A stretch of DNA of 38,848 nucleotides from Sphingopyxis sp. 2PD (GCF_005503695.1 NZ_SCMU01000030.1:1-38848), one strand, 5' to 3'; shown: positions 14,835 to 24,536, counted from the first letter of the stretch. Translations and numbers: made by a program. Notes: generated by a model from the letters alone, not told the origin.

Positions 14835-16904
14835 CTATTTCGGGCGCCCGCTGAACCCCGCCGCCGTCCGCAGCGCGTCGGCGTCCATCACATAGCCGTC
14901 GCTCACCACGGTCACCACGCGGCGCAGGGCGCCGAGGTCGGTTGAAGCGTCGCCGTCGACCAGCACCATATCGGCTTCCTTGCCCACCGCGATCGAGCCG
15001 GTGCGCTTGTCGGCGCCGACGACGCGGGCGGGGATGATCGTTGCGCTCTGGATCGCTTCGGCGGGGGTGAAGCCCGCCTGCTGATAGATTTCGAGTTCGC
15101 GGACGAGTTCGATGCCCCAGCCGTCGGTTCCGGCGACGATCGGCACGCCCGCCTTGTGGAGGCGGCCGACCAGCTCGACCATCTTGTCATAGCTTTTGCG
15201 GTAATCGTCGCGGGTCAGCCCCTCGACCAGTGGATAGCCGCCCGCGGTGAAGTTCGACCGTTCGATGACCGGCGAGACGATGCCCATATAGGGGGCATAG
15301 GCTGGGTGCGGCTTGCCGCCATCCTGCGTCAGCATGCCTTCGAAAATGACGATCGTCGGGTCGACCAGCGTCTTGCGCTTCGCCAAGTCGGCGATGAAAC
15401 CCGACATCAGCGGCGCGTCGAGGTCGACGTCCTTGAAATAGCGCGCCGGGCCTTCCATCCGCTGGCGCGTGTTGGCGCGGTCGATGACGTCGCGCGGCAT
15501 CGATTCCATCACGACGAAATTGAGGTGGGTGAGCTCGTCATAGCCCGCCGCGACGGCTTCGCTGGGCTTCATGGTGGCGGGGACGTGGCCGTGGACGTGC
15601 AGGCCGAGCTTGTGCGCTTCGCTGGCCGCGGGGGCGATCCACGCCGGGTTCATCGACGTATAGAATTTGATTCCCCACAGCCCGGCATTCTTCACCCGCC
15701 GCACCGCGGCGATGGTTTCGGCCTCGCTGCTGACCACTTCGGCGCCTTGCGCGGCGAGCGGATCCTTTTTGTCGATGATGACCGAGATGAAGGGCTCGCC
15801 CATGAGCAGCGTCCCGGCGGCGCGGCGCTTGGTCGCGTCGACCGCGCGGTCGAAGGTGGTGCCGGGGCTGCGGAAGCTGGTGATGCCGTTCGCCATGTTG
15901 GCGAGCACACTCCAGTCGTCGCCGATATGCAGATGGCTGTCCCAGATGCCGGGGACGAGCGTCTTGCCCACGCCGTCGATGACCTGCGCGCCCGTCGGGG
16001 CTTTCAATGACCCGGCGGTGCCGATCGCGGCAATCTTGCCGTTCTGCGCCAGCACGGCGCGATCGGTCAGGAACACACCCTTGTCGGCGTCGAACAGCCG
16101 GACATTGTCGAACAGCACCGGCGCGCGGGCGTCAGGCGATTGAAAGCGTTTGGCGATCGCGGCCACGGTGTCGGCGGTCGCGGCGTCCTGTGCATCGCGC
16201 AGCTGGCGGAGCGCGCCTTCGTAACCCGCAGGCATTACCGACAAGAAGCTGACGTCGGCAAAATAGCGCTTCTGCTCGTCGAGCCAGACCGGATAGGGCG
16301 AGGGCAATATGCCGCTGATGAAAGCGAGCTGGACGGTTTTGGGGCCGTTCGGGCCTTGGATCACCTGGGTCGGGCCAAAGCTCATACGGCCCTTGCCGCT
16401 GGGCAGGAAATTGAGCCCCTTGTCGCCCGCGGCGGCGAGCGCGTTGATCAGCGGGGCATTGGCGATGCCGACGCCGCCCGCCGGGATATACCAGCCGCCC
16501 GCCGCGGCTTCGCCCGCGTCGGTCGCCGTTTTCCAGATCGCACGGCCGCCCGCGACGCGATAATCCTCCGCCGCGTCGCCCGACATCGTCACGCCGCGAA
16601 CGGTCGTCGCCGCAATCGTGCCGTCCGCGGCAAAGGTGGTGACCTGATCCATCTCGGTGATCCAGCCGCGAAGTTCCTGCGACCAGCGATAGGCGGTGCG
16701 GCCATCGGGCAATTGCCATTGCCACTGGGTACCATGCTGACCGGCTTCCGACACCACGAGATAGCGGACCGCGTCGGCGGGCGGTTTGAGCAGATCTTCC
16801 TTGGGAACCGGCGTCGATGCCGCGGCGGGTGCGGCGGTTTCATGCGCGTGCGCCGCGGGCAGGGCGGTCGAGGCCAGCAGGGCGGCGGCAAGAATCAGGC
16901 GCAT
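14835..16904 (-). CDS. exported amidohydrolase family protein
   Basis: Metal-dependent hydrolase of the amidohydrolase superfamily, 689 residues. An N-terminal signal peptide (LILAAALLASTALPAAHA) makes it periplasmic. Roughly residues 40-270 form an N-terminal region without recognised catalytic motifs. The amidohydrolase barrel follows: metal-binding WDSHLHIGDD (HxH), GIKFYTSM (bridging Lys), LHVHGHVPA, ELTHLNFV and the catalytic Asp in AGTDGWG, then a C-terminal beta segment, GKEADMVLVDGD. ATG at 16904 follows GGGGGA. Substrates in this branch include imidazolonepropionase-like and dipeptidase-like activities; the real one is unknown. The long N-terminal extension is the notable part. Confidence 0.88.
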   Translation of the reverse strand: MRLILAAALLASTALPAAHAHETAAPAAASTPVPKEDLLKPPADAVRYLVVSEAGQHGTQWQWQLPDGRTAYRWSQELRGWITEMDQVTTFAADGTIAATTVRGVTMSGDAAEDYRVAGGRAIWKTATDAGEAAAGGWYIPAGGVGIANAPLINALAAAGDKGLNFLPSGKGRMSFGPTQVIQGPNGPKTVQLAFISGILPSPYPVWLDEQKRYFADVSFLSVMPAGYEGALRQLRDAQDAATADTVAAIAKRFQSPDARAPVLFDNVRLFDADKGVFLTDRAVLAQNGKIAAIGTAGSLKAPTGAQVIDGVGKTLVPGIWDSHLHIGDDWSVLANMANGITSFRSPGTTFDRAVDATKRRAAGTLLMGEPFISVIIDKKDPLAAQGAEVVSSEAETIAAVRRVKNAGLWGIKFYTSMNPAWIAPAASEAHKLGLHVHGHVPATMKPSEAVAAGYDELTHLNFVVMESMPRDVIDRANTRQRMEGPARYFKDVDLDAPLMSGFIADLAKRKTLVDPTIVIFEGMLTQDGGKPHPAYAPYMGIVSPVIERSNFTAGGYPLVEGLTRDDYRKSYDKMVELVGRLHKAGVPIVAGTDGWGIELVRELEIYQQAGFTPAEAIQSATIIPARVVGADKRTGSIAVGKEADMVLVDGDASTDLGALRRVVTVVSDGYVMDADALRTAAGFSGRPK

Positions 16905-17042
16905 TGTCGATTTCCCCCAACATGTTGTGCGATGACCGACAGTGGTAGGCGCATGGGGGCAGCCGAAGCAAGAACCGACCGACGGCGAACAATTGTCGAT
17001 GAGTGTCGGTCACCGCCCTGGCGGACGCGCGGGCGATGATCG

Positions 17043-17351
17043 TCAGTCGCGCTTTTGCAGGCTCACGACCGCATGGATCGGCAGTTCGGCATAGATATGC
17101 GGAAACAGGTCGCCGCCGCGCGCTGGCTCCCAACGGACGGCGTCGCCGAGGAGGAGCAGATCCACCTCGGCGATCATCAGCGGGCGGCAATCGGCAAAAT
17201 ATTTGGCGATCGTGCCTTCCAGCTGTTCGGCGGTCGACAGGTGGATATAGCCGTCGGCAATGTCCACGGGGGCGCCGCGGAACACGCGCTCGCGTTCAAA
17301 ATCGGCCCATTGCTGCTGGGTCAGTATCTTGAAGGCGGTCGCGGCGGTCAT
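17043..17351 (-). CDS. DUF952 family protein
   Basis: A 102-residue cytoplasmic protein of the DUF952 family, of unknown biochemical function, with a fold said to resemble ADP-ribosyltransferase-like proteins. Family-typical segments are FKILTQQQWADF at the start, DGYIHLSTAEQLEGT in the middle and FPHIYAELPI near the end. Its ATG overlaps the gyrA stop by four bases (ATGA), so it is probably co-transcribed and translationally coupled with gyrA. Confidence 0.85.
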   Translation of the reverse strand: MTAATAFKILTQQQWADFERERVFRGAPVDIADGYIHLSTAEQLEGTIAKYFADCRPLMIAEVDLLLLGDAVRWEPARGGDLFPHIYAELPIHAVVSLQKRD

Positions 17352-20077
17352 GCGGAAGGCGCGTCCGTTGCCGGTGGTTCCGCCGCGGCCTCGGTGGCCT
17401 CGACGCCTTCGGCCTCATCTTCGTCGCCATCCTCGATCAACGCTGCCGAAACGACATGCTCGTCCTTGGCGACGTCGAACAGGCGGACGCCCGCGCTGCC
17501 GCGACCGATGACGCGCATCGTGTCGAGCCCCATGCGAATGAGTTTCGCCTGATCTGTGACGAGCATCAACTGATGCGCCTGCGTCGCCGGGAAGCTCGCG
17601 ACAACGGGGCCGTTGCGGCCGATATTGTCGATGTTGGTGATCCCCTGACCGCCGCGCCCGGTGCGGCGATATTCATAGGCCGACGACAGCTTACCATAGC
17701 CGTTGGCGCAGACCGTGAGGATGAACTGTTCGCGCGCGGCGAGCTCGGCCATGCGGTCGCCCTCCAGCGTCGGTTCATTCTCATTGTCCTTCCACGGCGC
17801 GGCGCGGAGATAGGCTTCGCGCTCCTCGCTGCTGGTGCCGACGCGGTGGAGGATCGACAGCGAAATGACTTCGTCGCCATCGGCGAGGCGCATCCCGCGC
17901 ACCCCGGTCGAATTGCGGCTCTGAAATTCGCGGACGTCGTCGCCGGCAAAGCGGATCGCCTTGCCCTGACGCGTCGCGAGCAGCACGTCGTCGCTCTCGT
18001 CGAGGAGGGCAACGCCGATCAGCCGGTCGTCCTCGTCCTCACCTTCGAACTTCATCGCGATCTTGCCGTTCGAGGGGACATTGGTGAAGGCGTCCATGCT
18101 GTTGCGGCGCACGCTGCCCTTCGCCGTGGCGAACATCACGTGCAGCTTGCCCCATTCGGCCTCGTCCTCGGGCAGTGGGAGAACGGTCGAGATCGTTTCG
18201 CCCTGCGCCAGCGGGAGGAGGTTGATCATCGGGCGGCCGCGCGTCGCCGGGCCGCCTTCGGGCAGGCGCCACACCTTCATCCGATAGACCTTGCCCGCGG
18301 TCGAGAAGAAGAGGACGGGGGTGTGCGTCGAGGTGACGAACAGCTCGGTGACGACATCCTCGTCCTTCGTCGCCATGCCAGCGCGGCCCTTGCCGCCGCG
18401 GCGCTGGGCGCGGAAGGTGTCGAGCGGGGTGCGCTTGATATAGCCGTCGAGGGTGACGGTGACGACCATCTCCTCGCGCTCGATCAGATCCTCGTCGTCG
18501 ATGCCGTCGGCGGCGGGGGCGAGCAGGGTGCGGCGCGGTTTGCCGAATTCGTCGCGCACCGCGACAAGTTCTTCGCGCATCACGGCGTAGAGTTTGTCGC
18601 GGTCGGCGAGGATCGAAAGCAGTTCCTCAATCTCGGCAGCCAACTCACCGAGTTCCTTACCGATTTCATCGCGACCAAGCGCGGTCAGGCGGTGCAGGCG
18701 GAGGTCGAGGATCGCCTTTACCTGCACTTCGGACAGGCGATAGGTCGCCGCCTCTTCGACCTCACCCTCGATCGCTTCGACGAGGCGGATATAGGGCGCG
18801 ATGTCGCCGATCGGCCATTCCCGCAGCAGCAACGCCTCGCGCGCCGCCGCCGGGCTGAACGAGCCGCGGATGATGCGGACGACTTCGTCGAGATTGCTGA
18901 CCGCGACAACCAGCCCGAGCAAGATATGCGCGCGGTCGCGCGCCTTGTTCAGCTCGAACTTGCAGCGGCGGGTGATCACATCTTCGCGGAAATCGATGAA
19001 CGCCGACAGGATCGTCTTCAGCCCCATCATTTCGGGGCGACCGCCGCGGATCGCGAGCATGTTGGCGGGGAAGCTCGACTGCGCGGGGGTGTGGCGCCAG
19101 AGCTGGTTCAATACGACCTCGGCGGTCGCGTCGCGCTTCAGTTCGATGACGACGCGGACCCCCTCGCGGTTCGACTCGTCGCGGATGTCGGCGACACCTT
19201 CGATCCGCTTGTCGCGCGCCGCCTCGGCGATTTTCTCGACCAGGCCCGATTTGCCGACCTGAAACGGAATCGACGTCAATACAATCGATTGGCGATCGTT
19301 CCTGCCTTCCTCGATGATGTGCGTCGCGCGCATCATGATCGAGCCGCGACCGGTGGCATAAGCATTGCGCGCACCGCCCTGGCCCAGCATCAGCGCGCCG
19401 GTCGGGAAGTCGGGGCCGGGGACGATCGCCATCAGTTCGTCGAGGGTGATTTCGGGATTGTCGATCGTCGCGAGCGTCGCGTTGATCACCTCCGCCAGAT
19501 TATGCGGGGGGATGTTGGTCGCCATGCCAACCGCGATGCCGCCCGCGCCGTTGACGAGCAGGTTGGGGTAGCGCGCGGGCAGGACGGTCGGTTCGGATTC
19601 GGAGCCGTCATAATTGGGCTGGAAATCGACGGTGTCCTTGTCGAGATCGCCAAGCAGTGTGTTCGCGACTTTGGCCAGGCGCGATTCGGTGTAGCGCATC
19701 GCCGCCGGCGGATCGGGGTCCATCGACCCGAAATTGCCCTGACCGTCGACGAGCGGGACGCTCATCGACCAGTCCTGCGTCATGCGCGCGAGCGCGTCAT
19801 AGATCGAGCTGTCGCCGTGCGGGTGATATTTACCCATCACGTCACCGACGATACGCGCCGATTTGCGATAGGGGCGGCCCGCGACATAGCCGCTTTCAAA
19901 CGCCGAATAGAGGATGCGGCGATGCACGGGCTTCAGGCCGTCGCGCACGTCGGGCAGCGCGCGGCTGACGATCACGCTCATTGCGTAATCGAGGTAGCTT
20001 GTCTTCATTTCGTCGACGATGTTGATCGGCGAAATACCGTCTTCGGACGGCGGCGTCGGCGTATTTTCTTCGGTCAA
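17348..20077 (-). CDS. gyrA: DNA gyrase subunit A
   Basis: Breakage-reunion subunit of the ATP-dependent type II topoisomerase that introduces negative supercoils. The 909-residue product has the N-terminal winged-helix and tower domains with catalytic Tyr129 ([10 protein letters not shown]), the quinolone-resistance region [15 protein letters not shown] (Ser90 and Asp94, equivalent to E. coli Ser83/Asp87, the susceptible type), and a C-terminal beta-pinwheel with the GyrA box QRRGGKG, which separates it from ParC. It ends in an acidic tail. The start is TTG at 20077, with AAAGG upstream; the next residues match the family N-terminus. DUF952 is coupled downstream. Confidence 0.97.
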   Translation of the reverse strand: MTEENTPTPPSEDGISPINIVDEMKTSYLDYAMSVIVSRALPDVRDGLKPVHRRILYSAFESGYVAGRPYRKSARIVGDVMGKYHPHGDSSIYDALARMTQDWSMSVPLVDGQGNFGSMDPDPPAAMRYTESRLAKVANTLLGDLDKDTVDFQPNYDGSESEPTVLPARYPNLLVNGAGGIAVGMATNIPPHNLAEVINATLATIDNPEITLDELMAIVPGPDFPTGALMLGQGGARNAYATGRGSIMMRATHIIEEGRNDRQSIVLTSIPFQVGKSGLVEKIAEAARDKRIEGVADIRDESNREGVRVVIELKRDATAEVVLNQLWRHTPAQSSFPANMLAIRGGRPEMMGLKTILSAFIDFREDVITRRCKFELNKARDRAHILLGLVVAVSNLDEVVRIIRGSFSPAAAREALLLREWPIGDIAPYIRLVEAIEGEVEEAATYRLSEVQVKAILDLRLHRLTALGRDEIGKELGELAAEIEELLSILADRDKLYAVMREELVAVRDEFGKPRRTLLAPAADGIDDEDLIEREEMVVTVTLDGYIKRTPLDTFRAQRRGGKGRAGMATKDEDVVTELFVTSTHTPVLFFSTAGKVYRMKVWRLPEGGPATRGRPMINLLPLAQGETISTVLPLPEDEAEWGKLHVMFATAKGSVRRNSMDAFTNVPSNGKIAMKFEGEDEDDRLIGVALLDESDDVLLATRQGKAIRFAGDDVREFQSRNSTGVRGMRLADGDEVISLSILHRVGTSSEEREAYLRAAPWKDNENEPTLEGDRMAELAAREQFILTVCANGYGKLSSAYEYRRTGRGGQGITNIDNIGRNGPVVASFPATQAHQLMLVTDQAKLIRMGLDTMRVIGRGSAGVRLFDVAKDEHVVSAALIEDGDEDEAEGVEATEAAAEPPATDAPSA

Positions 20078-20159
20078 GACCCGGCCTTTTTTCTGCTTTT
20101 CGGGAAGTCGTTTTTACCTAGCCGACGGTGGCAGGAAATGCCAGCGATTCGGTGGGTTT

Positions 20160-20867
20160 TCAGGGAATGATTTCGCTGCCGTCCCACGCGAAAATCCGAC
20201 CGCTTTGGGTCGGCGTCAGCGCCCCCAGCACGCGCAGCAGATTGGCGGCTGCGGCTGGCGCGCTGGCAAGCTTTTCGGGAAGGACGCCGCGCTGGAATGG
20301 CGCCGACAGGCCGGTATCGACGGTGCCGGGATGCAGCGCGACAACAAGGGCGTCGGTATTGCGGCGCGCCTCGGCGATCGCAAAGCTGCGCACCAGCTGG
20401 TTGAGTGCGGCTTTCGAGGCGCGGTAGCTGTACCAGCCGCCGCTGCGGTTATCGCCGATACTGCCGACGCGCGCGGACAGCATCGCGAACAGCGTGCGCC
20501 CGTGGCGCGGCAGCAGCGGCAGGAAATATTTGGCGACCAGCGCGGGACCGATCGTGTTGACGGCGAAATTGCGTGCCATCCAGTCGGGATCGATGTCGGC
20601 GAGCTTGCGTTCGGGCTGGCGTCCCTCGGCGTGGAGCAGGCCAGTCGCGACGATGACCAGCCGTGGCGGCGGGCCGCTGTCGCGCACAAGCGCCGCCGCG
20701 GCCGCGACCGAGGCCTCGTCGGTGAGATCGATGCGATGTGGTGCCGGGAGTGAACGAGCGAAGCGGTGGATGACGTCATGGCGTCCGTCGGCGTGCAAGG
20801 CTTCGGCGAGGGCGCCGCCGATCCCGCCCGAAGCGCCGATGATTACTGCCGATCCAGCGTCTGTCAC
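20160..20867 (-). CDS. short-chain dehydrogenase/reductase (C-factor-like)
   Basis: NAD(P)-dependent oxidoreductase of the SDR family, 235 residues. Visible features are the Rossmann motif IIGASGGIGGALAEAL near the N-terminus, the catalytic Tyr-x3-Lys in YSYRASKAALNQL, and HPGTVDTGLS after the cofactor-binding strand. The usual NNAG segment is replaced by VIVATGLLH, as in the CsgA/C-factor subgroup. The start is GTG at 20867. It stands alone between gyrA and a divergent membrane-protein gene; substrate unknown. Confidence 0.87.
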   Translation of the reverse strand: MTDAGSAVIIGASGGIGGALAEALHADGRHDVIHRFARSLPAPHRIDLTDEASVAAAAALVRDSGPPPRLVIVATGLLHAEGRQPERKLADIDPDWMARNFAVNTIGPALVAKYFLPLLPRHGRTLFAMLSARVGSIGDNRSGGWYSYRASKAALNQLVRSFAIAEARRNTDALVVALHPGTVDTGLSAPFQRGVLPEKLASAPAAAANLLRVLGALTPTQSGRIFAWDGSEIIP

Positions 20868-20975
20868 CGCGGCGGCGTATCACGCCGGTTGCCGCCGCGA
20901 CAAGCGATGCTTGCCAAACCGGCTGTGCGCCATATGACGGTGCGCCGTGACCAACCTGCTTCGTCCTGCCCGTCG

Positions 20976-22190
20976 ATGGCCCTGATCGCGCTGATTGGCG
21001 CCAGCGAAGTCTTGCCCGACGGCGGGCTGCGCGCGCTCGTCACCGTCGCGGGCGAAACATTGATCGAGCGGCAGGCGGCGCGGCTGGCCGATGTCGGGGT
21101 GACGCATATCGCGGTCGCGGTGGCCGCAGTCCCCGCCGACCTGCTTTCGACGTGCGACCGGATCCGCCGCCGCGGGTTGAAGATAACCCCGGTGCGTGCG
21201 GCCACCGACCTGATGGGGCTGGTTCAGGAGGACGACCGGATCATATTGGTCACCGACGGGCTGCGCGCAGGCGGGACGCATTATGCGGCGATCGCCAAGC
21301 CCGGAGCGCCTGCGATCCTCGTCACCGGTGACACCCCGCTGACGCAGGGGTTCGAGCGCATCGACGCGACGCGGCGCTGGGGCGGGCTCGCGAGTATCTC
21401 ACAGCCGATGGTCGCCGAGCTGGCCGCGATGCCGGGCGAATGGGACATGATGCTCACGTTGCTGCGCCTCGCGGTGCAATCGGGCGCACGGCGGCTCTAT
21501 TGCGAACCGGCCTTGTTCGAGCAGGGTGAGATTGCCATCGTCACCGATCGCCCGACCGCGGCGCTGATCGAGCAGTCGAGCCTCCAGCAGGTCGAATATG
21601 GCGGGATGGGGTTCGGCCGGTCGGCGATCATGATGCCGATCATCCGGCTCGCCGGGCCGCTGCTGGTCAAATCGCCGACGACGGCGCGCTATTTGCCCTA
21701 TGTCACGGCGCTTTTGTGGGTGGCGGTCGCGGCGCTGGCGGCGAGCGGGCTGGCGGCCGCGGGGGCGCTGGTCGCCATCCTTGGCGGCCTGGCGCTGACC
21801 GCGATGCGTTTCCTGTCGGCATTTCGCGCCGAAAGTGCCGCGCAAGACCGGGCGCGCGACGTCATCCGGATTTTTGCTTGGCTTCTGCTCGCGGTGTTTC
21901 CGTGGCTGGTGTCGCTGGCGGGCCCGGGTCACCAGATGCCGCCGTTTTCAGAGGCTGCGCTGGCGCCATGCCTCGCCGCGACGATCCTCGTCGCGCGATC
22001 GCTGTACGAAGATTCGGGCGAGCGGCGGCGCTTTCACTGGCTGCTCCCCGATGCCGATCAGGCGTGGATCATGCTGGCCCCGGCGCTGCTGTTCGACTTC
22101 GCCTCGCTGATGTTCGCTATCCTGCCACTGCTCGCGCTACTCCAGATATTGGTCTGGCTGCGATTGGCGCGTCGCCCGGAAGCGCGCTAA
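20976..22190 (+). CDS. nucleotidyltransferase-like domain fused to a membrane domain, possibly degenerate
   Basis: I do not recognise a named gene. The 404-residue protein starts with a Rossmann-like half (about 1-135) whose segments LIALIGASEVLPDGG, ALVTVAGETLIERQAARL and DVGVTHIAVAV look like the start of sugar-phosphate or inositol-phosphate nucleotidyltransferases, but the normal GxGTR signature loop is absent. After a linker (about 136-235) come about five hydrophobic helices (240-395). The layout resembles IPCT/DIPPS-type fusions of a nucleotidyltransferase with a CDP-alcohol phosphatidyltransferase, yet the DG-x2-AR motif is not found. I prefer ATG 20976; ATG 20934 would add 14 residues. 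It lies 58 bases before the helical protein/kinase pair and could share its transcript. Confidence 0.65.
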   Translation: MALIALIGASEVLPDGGLRALVTVAGETLIERQAARLADVGVTHIAVAVAAVPADLLSTCDRIRRRGLKITPVRAATDLMGLVQEDDRIILVTDGLRAGGTHYAAIAKPGAPAILVTGDTPLTQGFERIDATRRWGGLASISQPMVAELAAMPGEWDMMLTLLRLAVQSGARRLYCEPALFEQGEIAIVTDRPTAALIEQSSLQQVEYGGMGFGRSAIMMPIIRLAGPLLVKSPTTARYLPYVTALLWVAVAALAASGLAAAGALVAILGGLALTAMRFLSAFRAESAAQDRARDVIRIFAWLLLAVFPWLVSLAGPGHQMPPFSEAALAPCLAATILVARSLYEDSGERRRFHWLLPDADQAWIMLAPALLFDFASLMFAILPLLALLQILVWLRLARRPEAR

Positions 22191-22207
22191 TACAAAGCGC
22201 TTCAAGG

Positions 22208-22223
22208 TTTAGCGCGTATTAAC
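22208..22223 (+). promoter_or_regulatory. near-consensus CtrA-like site
   Basis: TTTA at 22208-22211, seven bases, then TTAAC at 22219-22223 differs from the CtrA consensus TTAA-N7-TTAAC at one position. It lies 26-41 bases before the start of the helical-protein/kinase operon. With one mismatch this could be chance, though TTAA is rare in such GC-rich DNA. Confidence 0.3.
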
Positions 22224-22248
22224 GTCATCCTGCTATCCGCGACCGTGC

Positions 22249-23154
22249 ATGACTGACTCCGCCTCCTTGTCCGGCATCGATCCGCTGTCCGCGCGCTTAC
22301 GCGAACTCGCCGGCTATCTGGCGGCGCCGACGGTCGCGCGGTTGACCGAGGAACAGCGAGCCTTGTCGCTGGGTATCGCGCGGCGGCTGGTGATCGAAGT
22401 CGCGGCGCGGCTCGATCGCGCGATTGATACCGACCGCTTGTGGCGCGAATGGCTGCGCGGCGGGTTGCCGGGGGCCGAACGGCTGGCGCGCATTTGCTTT
22501 GCGCGCGCTGAGGAGCATCGCTGGCGCGACCTGTCGATGCAGCGTAGCAGCCCGCCGCCCATTTTGCCGGAAACCGACGAGGCCGCGGCGGACGTTCCTT
22601 CAATCGATGCGCCGTTGTCCGACGTCGACCGCGCCTATCTGGCGTTGCAGATCGCCGACCGCCGCCGGTTCGACGCGCTGGGGCATCCCGCGCTTGCCGT
22701 TGCCGATCTGGACGGCGACATCTTTCGTGCCCTGCTGCTGGATATTGCGGGCTGGCGTTTGTCCGAGGTCAGTCACGACCATAAACGCGCCGCCGAACTG
22801 GGCGACGCGGTGCGGATTGCCACCGAGCGCCATGCCGATGAGAAAGGGATCACCCAGGCGGGCGCCGCGTATCACGACCAGCTGGGGTCCGGACTAGCCG
22901 ATGCCGCGCGCGACGCGATCCTTCGCCATGACTGGCCGACGCTGATCGCGCTGGCGGCAGCCGCGCACCGCCGCAGCTATGGCGACATGGCGCTGGCGCT
23001 GCTGACCGCGGAGACCGCGGCGCTGCCATCGTTGCTGGCGCCGCTGGGCCTCGATCGCGCTGCAATGGCGCCGCTGGAAGCGTCGCTGGCGATGCTGCCC
23101 GCCCGCGCGGTCGCCGACGATGGCGCGTTGGCGATGTCGGGACTGACCGCATAA
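22249..23154 (+). CDS. helical protein of unknown function, coupled to a kinase homologue
   Basis: No family recognised with confidence. The 301-residue soluble protein is rich in Ala, Arg, Leu and Asp and looks almost entirely alpha-helical. Segments such as LTEEQRALSLGIARRLVIEV recall helical-repeat proteins of the DUF2336 type, a weak resemblance I cannot test. There is no signal peptide or membrane segment. Its TAA stop overlaps the ATG of the kinase homologue by one base (TAATG), so the two are almost certainly translated together and probably interact. Possible roles are input or scaffold for the kinase. A CtrA-like site precedes it. Confidence 0.7.
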   Translation: MTDSASLSGIDPLSARLRELAGYLAAPTVARLTEEQRALSLGIARRLVIEVAARLDRAIDTDRLWREWLRGGLPGAERLARICFARAEEHRWRDLSMQRSSPPPILPETDEAAADVPSIDAPLSDVDRAYLALQIADRRRFDALGHPALAVADLDGDIFRALLLDIAGWRLSEVSHDHKRAAELGDAVRIATERHADEKGITQAGAAYHDQLGSGLADAARDAILRHDWPTLIALAAAAHRRSYGDMALALLTAETAALPSLLAPLGLDRAAMAPLEASLAMLPARAVADDGALAMSGLTA

Positions 23155-24536
23155 TGAGCGAACGGATCGTCCGCGGCCGGATCGACCGGTCGGGCGCGCT
23201 GGTCAGCGCCGACGCGCCGCTGCTGCGCCTCCAACAGCGCGCGGGCGCGGGGCTCGGCAAGCCGCTGGCGCTGCCGCATCTGGCGCGACTGGTCGCGCTG
23301 GCGCAGCGGCTGCACCGCGATGTCAGCCGCCCGCTGCACGCTGCCGACGACCATAGCGACATCCATGCGCTGGTCCGCATCATTCCAGATGCCGACGGGG
23401 CCGCGCTCGAGATCAGCGATTGGCGGACGCGTCCGATGACCCAGCCGCAGATTCCGGTGATCACCGACCCTATCGCAGCACCGCACGGGTGGACGTGGGA
23501 GTGCGACCAGCAGCTGCGAATGGTCGCGCTGCGCGCGGCGCCCGACGCGCCGTCGGTTCCTGCCGATTGGGAAGGACGGTCGCTGTCCGAGCTGTTCGAA
23601 CTGCAACCCGACGGCGACGGTCGCTTTCCGGTCCTCCGCGCGCTGGCGCGGCAATCGCGTTTCGACGGCCAGCTTGTCCGGGCGGATGCCGGGACCGAAC
23701 GGCTGTCCATGACCTTGTCGGGTGATGCGCTGTTCGACGGCGTCGGGCGCTTCACCGGATTTCGCGGCACGGCGACGGCGGCAGAAACGGACCCTGCGGT
23801 TGAAGCGATCCCCGCGGCGACGCTGATCGACCCGGCGTTCGGATCGCTGCCGCTGTCCGATCCGCAGTTCGGTCGCCGTATCGACGGCGCACTGCGCGGT
23901 CCGCTGAGCCGGATCATCGCGACCGCCGAGACGATCTCTGGTCAGTTCGATGGACCGATCCGTGCCGATTATGCGCGCTACGCGGGCGATATTGCCCACG
24001 CCGGGCGGCATCTGCTGGGGCTGGTCGACGACCTCGCCGATTTGCAGAATATCGAGCGCCCGGGGTTCAAGGCGGCAGCCGACGAGATCGACCTTGGCGA
24101 TCTGGCGCGCCGCGCGGTCGGTCTGCTCGGCATGAAGGCCGAAGAAAAGGGCATCCGCATCGACGCGCCCAAGGTCGACGACAAGGCACCCGCGACGGGC
24201 GAGTTCCGCCGCGTGCTGCAGGTGCTGCTCAACCTGTTGGGCAATGCCATCCGCTATTCGCCCGACAATTCGCAAATCTGGATCCGCGTCGACCGCGAGG
24301 GCGACCGCGCGATGGTGACCGTCGCGGACCAAGGGCAAGGGATCGATGCCGAACAGCAGGCGGTGGTTTTCGAGAAGTTTGAGAGGCTGGGCCGCACCGA
24401 CAGCGGGGGTTCGGGGCTGGGGCTGTATATCGCGCGGCGACTGGCGCGCGCAATGGATGGCGATTTGACGGTCGATAGCGCGCCGGGGCAGGGCGCGCGG
24501 TTTACGCTGAGCTTGCCTGCCCGAGAAGTGACGTAA
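23154..24536 (+). CDS. PAS-domain histidine-kinase homologue lacking the phosphoacceptor histidine
   Basis: Soluble 460-residue protein: an N-terminal region of unclear fold (1-100), a PAS domain (about 110-208, ending FTGFRGTATAA), a dimerisation helix pair (about 240-298) and a full HATPase domain (about 348-456). ATP-binding boxes are intact: N box LLNLLGNAIRYSP, G1 VADQGQGID, F box VFEKFERLG, G2 GGSGLGLYIARR. At the H box the sequence is DGALRGPLSRII where kinases have xHELRTPLxxI, so the phosphorylated His is Gly245 (codon 23886-23888). No transmembrane helix and no adjacent response regulator. It could be an ATP-dependent regulator, a heterodimer partner or a phosphatase-like protein; kinase activity in cis is unlikely. 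Confidence 0.88.
   Translation: MSERIVRGRIDRSGALVSADAPLLRLQQRAGAGLGKPLALPHLARLVALAQRLHRDVSRPLHAADDHSDIHALVRIIPDADGAALEISDWRTRPMTQPQIPVITDPIAAPHGWTWECDQQLRMVALRAAPDAPSVPADWEGRSLSELFELQPDGDGRFPVLRALARQSRFDGQLVRADAGTERLSMTLSGDALFDGVGRFTGFRGTATAAETDPAVEAIPAATLIDPAFGSLPLSDPQFGRRIDGALRGPLSRIIATAETISGQFDGPIRADYARYAGDIAHAGRHLLGLVDDLADLQNIERPGFKAAADEIDLGDLARRAVGLLGMKAEEKGIRIDAPKVDDKAPATGEFRRVLQVLLNLLGNAIRYSPDNSQIWIRVDREGDRAMVTVADQGQGIDAEQQAVVFEKFERLGRTDSGGSGLGLYIARRLARAMDGDLTVDSAPGQGARFTLSLPAREVT

Noticed and set aside
17456..20170. A 904-codon open frame on the plus strand opposite gyrA
   Set aside because: It is a shadow of gyrA in high-GC DNA. Its translation is low-complexity (runs of Arg, Asp, Ala, His) with no family motif, while gyrA on the other strand is complete.
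22977..24338. A 453-codon minus-strand frame opposite the kinase homologue
   Set aside because: Arg/Asp-rich shadow without motifs; the plus-strand gene has clear PAS and HATPase domains.
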